NCBI GenBank assembly: GCA_021808205.1
Contig: JAKBCD010000142.1
Location: 1-5,949 of the forward strand
DNA length: 5,949 nt
Direction of reading: 5' to 3'
Source: Pseudomonadota bacterium
GTDB lineage: Bacteria; Pseudomonadota; Alphaproteobacteria; Acetobacterales; Acetobacteraceae
The notes under the pieces are model-generated. The model did not search any database. It was given only the letters and a program-made list of their open reading frames with translations, and was not told the origin of the DNA. A program made the translations under genes and the position numbers. Below are positions 1 to 5,949 of this stretch, in pieces (positions within the stretch are counted from its first letter, which is position 1; each line of letters starts with the position of its first letter).

Positions 1-1
1 G

Positions 2-100
2 CAGGGGTTTTTGTTCCATCAGCCGCTGGACAGCAAAGAGTTCGCGCGGCTGGCCGCCATCCAGCATGATGCCACCGCGCCCAGCATTCCGTCGTTCTAA
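2..100 (+). CDS. C-terminal end of a probable EAL-domain protein (cyclic-di-GMP phosphodiesterase family), partial
   Basis: An open frame enters from the left edge and stops at TAA 98-100, giving 32 residues. It begins QGFLFHQPLDSKEFARL. This closely resembles the last strand and helix of EAL domains, where a 'QG-[YF]-x-F-x-x-P-L-x-x-x-E-F' pattern is typical. EAL proteins hydrolyse the second messenger cyclic-di-GMP to pGpG, or bind it when degenerate. The catalytic EAL motif and metal ligands lie outside the window, so activity cannot be judged, nor can an accompanying GGDEF, PAS or membrane domain. After the EAL end there is only a short polar tail of about 14 residues. The stop lies 47 bases before mutS on the same strand, so read-through into mutS is possible. 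The family call rests on one short motif. A different protein ending in a similar sequence is possible. Confidence 0.66.
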   Translation, partial: QGFLFHQPLDSKEFARLAAIQHDATAPSIPSF

Positions 101-147
101 CCTCGCCCCCTTGGCCTTGCGGGCCAGCAATGGCTAAATAGGCGTCC

Positions 148-2754
148 ATGAAGGAAGCTTTGGGCGCGTCGCCGGCTATGGCGCAATGGTTTGCCATCAA
201 GGCGGCGCATGAAGATGCGCTGCTGTTCTTCCGCATGGGCGATTTCTACGAGCTGTTCTTTGCCGACGCCCAGGCCGCCAGTGCGGCGCTGGACATCGCC
301 CTCACCGCGCGCGGCCAGCATCAGGGCCAGCCCGTTCCCATGTGCGGCGTGCCTGTCTCTCAGGCGGAGATGTATTTGGCCCGGCTCATCCGGCGCGGCT
401 TCCGGGTCGCCATTGTCGAGCAGCTGGAAGACCCGGCCGAGGCCAAGGCCCGCGGCGCCAAGGGGCCGTTAAAGCGCGGCGTGGTGCGGCTCGTCACCCC
501 CGGCACCCTTACCGAGGAGGCGTTGCTGGAAGCCGGGCGGGCGAATTTCTGTGCCGCCATCGTGGCGCATGAGGGCCGGTTCGGCCTGGCCTGGGCGGAT
601 ATCTCCACCGGGCAGTTCGAGACCGAACAGACGAGTGCTGATGGCCTCGCCGCCATTCTCGGACGGCTGGACCCGGCTGAGATTTTGGCCTCCGATGAAA
701 TAGCTCTCGGCGCCCACGCCGCAAGGCGGGTGGAAACCAAGCGCATGGCGCTGGCCTTGCCCATCAACGCCGAAGCCGCGCGGCGGGAGCTGGCGCAGAA
801 ATTCGGCGCGGCCAGCCTGGATGCGTTCGGGGATTTCTCAGAGGCTGAGGCGCTCGCAGCATCTTTCGTGCTGGCTTATATCGAGGCGACACAAATGGGC
901 AACCTGCCCCGGCTGTCTCGCCCCGCCAGCGCAGGGCTGGCCGGGCAGCTCGCCATGGATGCCGCCACCCGCCAAAGTCTGGAACTCGCCAACGCCAGGG
1001 GCGGCACGGAAAGTGGCAGCCTCTTGGGCGCGGTAAAGCGCACCGTCTCGCCCGCCGGGGCGCGGCTGCTGGCAGGCTGGATCACCGCCCCGCTATGCAG
1101 GCTGGAACCCCTGCTCGCCCGCCAGCAGGCTTGGCTCGCCTTGCGTGATTCCGGCCAGGTGGAGGCCGTGCGCTCTGCCCTGCGCGGTACACCGGACATG
1201 GCCCGCGCTCTGGGCCGCATCGCGCTTGGCCGCGCCAGCCCGCGCGACCTCGCCGCCCTGCGCGGCGGGCTGCACGCCGGTGCGGCGCTGGCCCCTCTGC
1301 TGCCGCAAGGCGCTGGGCTGCTTGAAGCAGCGGCAGCCGCCCTGGTTCCGGCCCCTGCCCTGCTGGCCACACTGCAATCCGCCCTGGCCGAACCCGCGCC
1401 GCTGCGGCTGGACGAAGGCGGTGCCATTGCCCCGGGTTTTGATGGCGAGCTGGACGCCGAACGCGCCCTGCGCGATGATACCCGCCGCATCATCGCGCAA
1501 TTCCAGACCGAGCTTGCCCAACGCTACGGTGTGGCTTCCTTAAAAATCCGCCACCATGCCCAGCTTGGCTATGTGCTGGAGGCTCCCGCCGGAGCAGTGG
1601 AATCCCTGCGCGCCTATCCCGAACTGCAACTGCGCCAAGGCATGGCCAACGGGGCGCGCTTCACCCACCCCGAGCTTTCGGACCTCGACCGGCGCATCAC
1701 CGAAGCCGCCGCCCGCGCCGCCGCGCGGGAGCGGCTGGTGTTCTCCTGGCTGGTAAAGCAGGTGCTGGAAGTAGCCGAGCCGCTGGCCGCCTGCGCAGAG
1801 GCCCTGGCGCTGGCCGATGTGCTGCAGGGTGCTGCCCAACTTACCCTCGCCGGGCGTTATTGCTGCCCGGAACTTTCAGATGATGAGGCGTTTTCCATCA
1901 CCGCCGGTCGCCACCCCGTGGTGGAGGCGGCGCTGCCGCCCGGCGCCGGTTTCATCCCCAACGCATGCGAGCTGCCCCCCGCCCAGCGGCTGATGCTGCT
2001 CACCGGTCCCAACATGGCGGGCAAATCCACCTTCCTGCGCCAGAACGCGCTGCTGGTGGTGCTGGCCCAGGCGGGCCTGCCGGTACCAGCTGAGGAGATG
2101 CGGCTGGGGCTGGTGGACCGGCTGTTCTCCCGCGTGGGCGCGGCGGATGATCTCGCCTCCGGCCGCTCCACCTTCATGGTGGAAATGACCGAGACCGCCG
2201 CGATTTTGCACCAGGCTGGGCCAAAAAGCTTCGTGATCGTGGACGAGATCGGCCGCGGCACCGGCACGCGCGATGGCCTGGCCATCGCGCAGGCGGTGCT
2301 GGAGAGCCTGCATAACCAGAACCGCTGCCGCGCCATATTTGCCACACATTTCCATGAGCTAGTTCAGCTGACGGAGGCCCTGCCGCGCCTCAAAGCCCAT
2401 ACGATGCGGGTGAAGGAGTTCCGGGGCGAAGTGGTGTTCATGCACGAAGTTGTGGAAGGTGCCGCGGAAAAAAGCTGGGGTGTGCATGTCGCACGGCTGG
2501 CCGGTGTGCCGGATACCGTGCTGCGCCGGGCGGAAGCCCTGCTGAAAACGGCTGAACGCCAGCAAAATACCGCAGCACCCCTGCCCTTGTTCGCGGCCGT
2601 TCAGCCACCCGCACCGCAAACCGAGGCGTTTCTGGACACCTTGCTGGCACTGGAGCCAGACACAACCTCCCCGCGTGAGGCGCTGGCCCAACTCTACCGG
2701 CTTCGTGAGCAGGTGCGGCAAATCCGCAGCGGCTCCACGGAAAATACGGACTGA
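148..2754 (+). CDS. mutS: DNA mismatch repair protein MutS
   Basis: MutS recognises mispaired and looped bases and uses ATP to form a sliding clamp that recruits MutL. The 868 residues match the usual length of about 850-900. Domain I carries the mismatch-reading Phe-X-Glu motif (GDFYELFF; Phe33, Glu35). The connector, lever and clamp domains follow, with the clamp near residues 440-530. The ATPase domain has Walker A GPNMAGKST (620-628, Lys626), signature ADDLASGRST (666-675), Walker B VIVDEIGRGT (Asp699, Glu700) and the switch histidine in FATHFHE (His734). PLPLF (811-815) sits where a sliding-clamp binding peptide is expected. The tail SPREALAQLYRLR resembles the MutS C-terminal oligomerisation helix. 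ATG 148 was chosen because it gives a normal N-terminus about 30 residues before the FYE motif; Met11 (178) is a weaker alternative. No strong Shine-Dalgarno is visible, only AGG at 140-142. An oddity is Gly706 and Arg708 in GRGTGTRDG, where Ser/Ala and Tyr/Phe are usual. Identification is certain from the motifs. Confidence 0.98.
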   Translation: MKEALGASPAMAQWFAIKAAHEDALLFFRMGDFYELFFADAQAASAALDIALTARGQHQGQPVPMCGVPVSQAEMYLARLIRRGFRVAIVEQLEDPAEAKARGAKGPLKRGVVRLVTPGTLTEEALLEAGRANFCAAIVAHEGRFGLAWADISTGQFETEQTSADGLAAILGRLDPAEILASDEIALGAHAARRVETKRMALALPINAEAARRELAQKFGAASLDAFGDFSEAEALAASFVLAYIEATQMGNLPRLSRPASAGLAGQLAMDAATRQSLELANARGGTESGSLLGAVKRTVSPAGARLLAGWITAPLCRLEPLLARQQAWLALRDSGQVEAVRSALRGTPDMARALGRIALGRASPRDLAALRGGLHAGAALAPLLPQGAGLLEAAAAALVPAPALLATLQSALAEPAPLRLDEGGAIAPGFDGELDAERALRDDTRRIIAQFQTELAQRYGVASLKIRHHAQLGYVLEAPAGAVESLRAYPELQLRQGMANGARFTHPELSDLDRRITEAAARAAARERLVFSWLVKQVLEVAEPLAACAEALALADVLQGAAQLTLAGRYCCPELSDDEAFSITAGRHPVVEAALPPGAGFIPNACELPPAQRLMLLTGPNMAGKSTFLRQNALLVVLAQAGLPVPAEEMRLGLVDRLFSRVGAADDLASGRSTFMVEMTETAAILHQAGPKSFVIVDEIGRGTGTRDGLAIAQAVLESLHNQNRCRAIFATHFHELVQLTEALPRLKAHTMRVKEFRGEVVFMHEVVEGAAEKSWGVHVARLAGVPDTVLRRAEALLKTAERQQNTAAPLPLFAAVQPPAPQTEAFLDTLLALEPDTTSPREALAQLYRLREQVRQIRSGSTENTD

Positions 2755-2805
2755 GCCCTTTGTCTTCATTTCCAACCACCCCCTGTTTGATTTAGCGTGC
2801 CCGCT

Positions 2806-5592
2806 ATGCCTGAAGCCAGGAAACTGCCTGATATCTCCGCCGCCCTCGCCGAGTTCCTGGACACGGGAAGCCCGCCCGCGCGTGACGAGGCGCTCATCGC
2901 CTTCCGCCGCCAGCTCGGGCGGGTGCAGGTGCATGTGCAAACCTGCTTCGAAACCGATGGATTGAACGGCCTCCAGGCCGCGCGGCTTCATGCCTGGTTG
3001 ATGGATGAACTGGTTGGCGCCATGCTCGGCTACACGCTGCGGCTCATTCCGCTTTCCCCACAGGACAAGCTGGCCATGGCGGCCACCGGCGGCTATGGCC
3101 GCGCCACCCTGGCACCGTTTTCAGACATCGACCTGCTGTTCCTCACCGGCCCCACGCCATCAGCCGCGTTGAACAAGGCGGTCGAGTTTATCCTGTATTT
3201 CCTATGGGACCTCGGGCTGAAGGTCGGCCATGCCGTGCGCAACGTGGAAGAATGCCTACGCGAGGCGAAAGAGGATGTAACCATCCGCACCTCGATGCTG
3301 GATGCGCGTTGCCTGGCCGGAGACCGCTCGCTTTTCGCCGATTTCCAGACCGCCTTCCGCGCCGACTGTGCCGCCGAAGGCCCCGGCGAATATATCCATG
3401 AGAAACAAGCCGAACGCGCCACCCGCCACAAGCGGTTTGGCGACACGCCCTTCATGGTCGAGCCGAATGTGAAGGAGGGCAAGGGCGGCCTGCGCGATCT
3501 GCAAACGCTCTATTGGCTCTCCCGCTACGTGTTCAACACCTTCGCCATGACAGAGCTGGTAGGCAAGGACAGCCCCGGCGGCGGTATCCTCACCGAGACC
3601 GAGGCCCGCGCCTGCAAGCGCGCCTGGGAATATCTCTGGACCGTGCGTTTCCACCTGCATTACGTCGCCGGCCGGGCCGAGGAACGTCTGACCTTCGACT
3701 TCCAGCCCGTGGTGGGGGCGCGCATGGGCTATACCCGCCATGGCCGCCAGGACGGGGTGGAGCGCTTCATGCGCCATTATTTCCTGGTGGTGCGGGAGGT
3801 GGCGCGTGTCACCGGCGTGCTGGAACCCGCCCTTGTCCGCGCCGCACTCGGCCCGCCCGCCATCGCCCCCACCACGGATGCCTCTCTCATCGCCGCCGGA
3901 TTCGTGCTGGCGGATGGGCAGATATTATTCGCGCCCGGCCACGACCCCGCCACGGACCCAACCTCCATCTTCCGCATTCTCATCGAGGCACGAGACCGCG
4001 GGCTTGCCCTGCACCCTCTGGCCAGGCGCACCCTCATCCGCTGCGCGCCGCTCGGTGCTGATCTGCGTGGCGATAAAAAGGCCGCTTCGCTGTTCCTCAA
4101 CCTGCTGTGCGGCGGCACCGGTCCAACGCCCGAGCCCGGCTGCGATTCAGCCGAATGGCTGGGCATTCTGAACGAATGCGGCATTCTTGGCCGCTTCCTG
4201 CCGGACTGGCGGCGCATCGTCGGGCAGATGCAGTTCGACACCTACCACGTCTATACGGTGGATGTTCACACCGTGCAGGCCATTCGCAACCTCAACAGCC
4301 TGGAAACCGGCAAGCTGAAGGATGTCGCGCCGGTGTCCTCTGAGCTGGTGGGGCAGATCCAGTCCCGCCGCGCGCTTTATGTCGCGGTGCTGCTGCACGA
4401 CATCGCCAAGGGCCGCGGCGGCGACCACTCCGTGCTGGGCGCGGATCTGGCGCTGACCATCTGCCCGGCCCTGGGGTTGGACCAGGAGGAAACCGAAATG
4501 GTCTCCTGGCTGGTGCTGCATCATTTGCTGCTCAGCCAAACTGCTTTCTCCCGCGATATCGACGACCCGAAAACCATTCTGGACCTGGCCGACACCATCC
4601 AAAGCCCCGAGCGGCTGCGCCTGCTGCATATCCTCACGATTTCGGATATTCGCGCCGTCTCTCCGAAGGTCTGGAACGGCTGGAAGGCGACGCTGCTGCG
4701 CGAACTTTACGCCCGCGTGGCCGAAGTTCTGGAAGGCGGACTTTCCACCACCGAGCGCGATACCCGCATTTCAAAGGTCAAGGAAGTCGTGACCTCCCTG
4801 CTGCAAGACTGGCCGGACGAAGCGCGGGAGGATTTCTTCTCGCTGGGCTATCCCAGCTATTGGCTGGGGTTCGACCCGGAGAGCATCGAGCGCCACGGCC
4901 GCATGATCCGCGATGCCAAAGCGCGCGGCGCGCCGCTCACTATTCAAAGCGAGCCCCTGCCCGCCCGCGCGGTAACGGAAGTTGTGGTCTACACCGCCGA
5001 CCACGCCGGGCTGTTCAGCCACATCGCGGGCGCGCTGGCCATAGCCGGTGCCTCGATCGTGGATGCGCGCATCCACACCCTCACGGATGGCATGGCGCTG
5101 GATACGTTCTGGATTCAAGACGCCAATGGCGGCCCGTTCGAATCCCCGCACCGCCTGGCCCGGCTTTCCACCGCCATCGAACATACTCTCACTGGGCGCA
5201 TCAAGCTGGCGGCGGAAATCCGCAAGGCCACCAAGAGCCTGGTGCCAGGGCGGATGCGCGCCATTCATGTGCCACCGCGGGTGGTGGTGGATAACCGCGC
5301 CTCCAACCGCCACACCGTCATTGAGGTGAACGGGCGCGACCGCCCCGGCCTGCTGCACGATGTAACCGCCGCGATCTCCGATGAAGGGCTGCAAATCGCC
5401 TCCGCGCATGTAACCACCTACGGCGTGCGCGCCGTGGATGTGTTTTATGTAAAAGACGTATTCGGCATGAAGATCGAGAACGAGCGCAAGCTTGCCCAGC
5501 TCCGCCAGGCGCTGCTGGCCGCGCTAACCCCAACCATCGACGACCCGCCCTCCCCGGCGCAAAAGCCGCCCCAACAGCCCGCCGCCGCATAG
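2806..5592 (+). CDS. glnD: Bifunctional [protein-PII] uridylyltransferase / uridylyl-removing enzyme GlnD
   Basis: GlnD is the cytoplasmic glutamine sensor of the nitrogen system. It adds UMP to PII proteins (GlnB/GlnK) when glutamine is low and removes it when glutamine is high. Through PII this controls glutamine synthetase, ammonium transport and NtrB/NtrC. Counting from ATG 2806 (928 residues), the nucleotidyltransferase motif is GGYGR (95-99) then SDIDLLFL (Asp107, Asp109). EPNVKEGKGGLRD (219-231) is the conserved block of the following helical domain. The uridylyl-removing HD domain spans about 480-620: VGQMQFD (472-478), His488, the HD pair His531-Asp532, His541, His572-His573 and Asp614. 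Two ACT domains that sense glutamine follow (about 726-805 and 836-912), then a Pro/Ala-rich tail. The length is normal for alphaproteobacteria, slightly longer than in Escherichia coli. An in-frame GTG at 2797 would add three residues; neither start has a clear ribosome site, and ATG is preferred. The gene starts 51 bases after mutS with no terminator between, suggesting co-transcription. All catalytic residues checked are present. Confidence 0.97.
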   Translation: MPEARKLPDISAALAEFLDTGSPPARDEALIAFRRQLGRVQVHVQTCFETDGLNGLQAARLHAWLMDELVGAMLGYTLRLIPLSPQDKLAMAATGGYGRATLAPFSDIDLLFLTGPTPSAALNKAVEFILYFLWDLGLKVGHAVRNVEECLREAKEDVTIRTSMLDARCLAGDRSLFADFQTAFRADCAAEGPGEYIHEKQAERATRHKRFGDTPFMVEPNVKEGKGGLRDLQTLYWLSRYVFNTFAMTELVGKDSPGGGILTETEARACKRAWEYLWTVRFHLHYVAGRAEERLTFDFQPVVGARMGYTRHGRQDGVERFMRHYFLVVREVARVTGVLEPALVRAALGPPAIAPTTDASLIAAGFVLADGQILFAPGHDPATDPTSIFRILIEARDRGLALHPLARRTLIRCAPLGADLRGDKKAASLFLNLLCGGTGPTPEPGCDSAEWLGILNECGILGRFLPDWRRIVGQMQFDTYHVYTVDVHTVQAIRNLNSLETGKLKDVAPVSSELVGQIQSRRALYVAVLLHDIAKGRGGDHSVLGADLALTICPALGLDQEETEMVSWLVLHHLLLSQTAFSRDIDDPKTILDLADTIQSPERLRLLHILTISDIRAVSPKVWNGWKATLLRELYARVAEVLEGGLSTTERDTRISKVKEVVTSLLQDWPDEAREDFFSLGYPSYWLGFDPESIERHGRMIRDAKARGAPLTIQSEPLPARAVTEVVVYTADHAGLFSHIAGALAIAGASIVDARIHTLTDGMALDTFWIQDANGGPFESPHRLARLSTAIEHTLTGRIKLAAEIRKATKSLVPGRMRAIHVPPRVVVDNRASNRHTVIEVNGRDRPGLLHDVTAAISDEGLQIASAHVTTYGVRAVDVFYVKDVFGMKIENERKLAQLRQALLAALTPTIDDPPSPAQKPPQQPAAA

Positions 5593-5630
5593 GCAGCCGG
5601 GCCATGGGCGTGCCATTTGACTCTTTGCCC

Positions 5631-5648
5631 TTTTGCCCCGATGCAAAA
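5631..5648. repeat. Small inverted repeat just upstream of the last gene's start
   Basis: TTTTGC (5631-5636) and GCAAAA (5643-5648) are perfect inverted copies around the six-base loop CCCGAT, ending three bases before ATG 5652. TTTGCCC also occurs twice in a row eight bases apart (5624-5630 and 5632-5638), so the right arm could pair with either left copy. In RNA this would be a weak, A/U-rich six-pair hairpin at the ribosome-binding position. It has no GC-rich stem followed by a T-run, so it is not a standard intrinsic terminator for glnD. It may be chance. Confidence 0.25.
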
Positions 5649-5651
5649 ACC

Positions 5652-5949
5652 ATGGCCCGCACGGTTTCCCCCTCGCGCATCGGCTTCATGCTGTGCTGCT
5701 TCCTGTTGCCAGCACTCATCGGCACGTTCGCCAGCTTCTCAATCCCCGCACCGCTGGTGGATGCCATGCACCAGCAGGCAGCACTTGACGCCGTGCTGGC
5801 TGCCCCAACCCCGGCCGCGCAACAGGCTGCCATCGCCGCATTGCCTGGCAAGGTAGATGCCGATACCGCCGCCATTGTCACCACCGGCACCGCCCCGCTG
5901 CCTGCCCGCGTGGCCGCGGGCGTCGCCAACATGCGGCGGGAAACACTGG
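5652..5949 (+). CDS. Unrecognised exported or membrane-anchored protein, N-terminal part only
   Basis: A frame open to the right edge encodes 99 residues beginning MARTVSPSRIGFMLCCFLLP. A short basic N-terminus (Arg3, Arg9) precedes a hydrophobic stretch at about residues 10-30, then an Ala/Pro-rich soluble part. This is the layout of a Sec signal peptide or a single N-terminal membrane anchor, so the rest is probably periplasmic. The Cys15-Cys16 pair lies inside the hydrophobic core and does not fit a standard lipobox. I do not recognise the family, and it does not look like the multi-spanning start of MurJ, which often follows glnD in related bacteria. The start was chosen because codons after 5652 mostly end in G or C like the neighbouring genes. 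Codons between the in-frame ATG 5604 and 5652 do so much less often (CCA, TTT, TCT, TTT, GAT, GCA, AAA), which suggests non-coding leader. No clear Shine-Dalgarno is visible. It lies 59 bases after glnD on the same strand and could be in its transcript. The frame is convincing; the function is unknown. Confidence 0.72.
   Translation, partial: MARTVSPSRIGFMLCCFLLPALIGTFASFSIPAPLVDAMHQQAALDAVLAAPTPAAQQAAIAALPGKVDADTAAIVTTGTAPLPARVAAGVANMRRETL

Noticed and set aside
111..127. Inverted repeat TGGCC / GGCCA (plus a T-G wobble) with a five-base loop between the EAL gene end and mutS, considered as a terminator.
   Set aside because: The stem has only five perfect pairs and is not followed by a T-run, so it does not support an intrinsic terminator; short GC repeats are expected in this composition.
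876..1493. Long open frames on the minus strand opposite mutS, including this one of 205 codons.
   Set aside because: They are low-complexity Ala/Arg/Ser-rich translations antisense to a certain gene, as expected in GC-rich coding DNA, and contain no recognisable motif.
2755..2805. Possible promoter for glnD in the slightly AT-richer gap after mutS (TTGTCT at 2760-2765, TTGATT at 2787-2792).
   Set aside because: The two elements are 21 bases apart and match the consensus poorly; no conserved operator or sigma-54 GG-GC pair is visible.
5272..5290. CCACC-GCG-GGTGG hairpin with trailing GTGG repeats in the linker between the two ACT domains of glnD.
   Set aside because: It is fully inside coding sequence and is explained by Pro-Pro-Arg-Val-Val-Val codons in GC-rich DNA.
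5617..5856. Plus-strand open frame of 79 codons after glnD.
   Set aside because: It overlaps the 5652 frame in another phase and its translation is a Pro/Ser/Cys/Trp-rich shadow; the 5652 frame has the signal-peptide layout and GC-ending codons.
5318..5932. Minus-strand open frame of 204 codons crossing the end of glnD and the next gene.
   Set aside because: It runs opposite the second ACT domain of glnD and the signal-peptide frame, is compositionally biased, and shows no domain signature.

Overview
This is a GC-rich bacterial segment with all genes on the plus strand and tightly packed. Gene content and order suggest an alphaproteobacterium. My best guess, from general resemblance rather than a search, is Rhodospirillales/Acetobacteraceae. 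The main support is mutS directly followed by glnD, a recurring alphaproteobacterial neighbourhood in which murJ (mviN) often comes next.

Layout: (1) 2-100, the last 32 codons of a protein whose tail looks like the C-terminus of an EAL-domain (cyclic-di-GMP phosphodiesterase) protein. (2) 101-147, a 47-base gap with only a weak inverted repeat and a four-codon start-stop frame. (3) 148-2754, complete mutS, encoding the mismatch-recognition ATPase. (4) 2755-2805, a short gap with no visible terminator. (5) 2806-5592, complete glnD, encoding the bifunctional PII uridylyltransferase/uridylyl-removing enzyme. (6) 5593-5651, a gap with a small inverted repeat just before the next start. (7) 5652 to the window end, the first 99 residues of an unrecognised exported or membrane-anchored protein.

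mutS and glnD act in unrelated processes (DNA mismatch repair and nitrogen sensing). Their 51-base spacing on one strand, with no terminator between them, suggests co-transcription rather than a shared function. Both proteins look full-length, with every key catalytic motif I checked in place. No gene-free stretch exceeds 60 bases. I saw no RNA gene, CRISPR array, insertion sequence or phage element.

The window is essentially an ordinary housekeeping region, and I see no new system in it. The points most worth a second look are the unrecognised exported protein after glnD, where murJ would often be expected, and an unusual pair of residues after the MutS Walker B motif.
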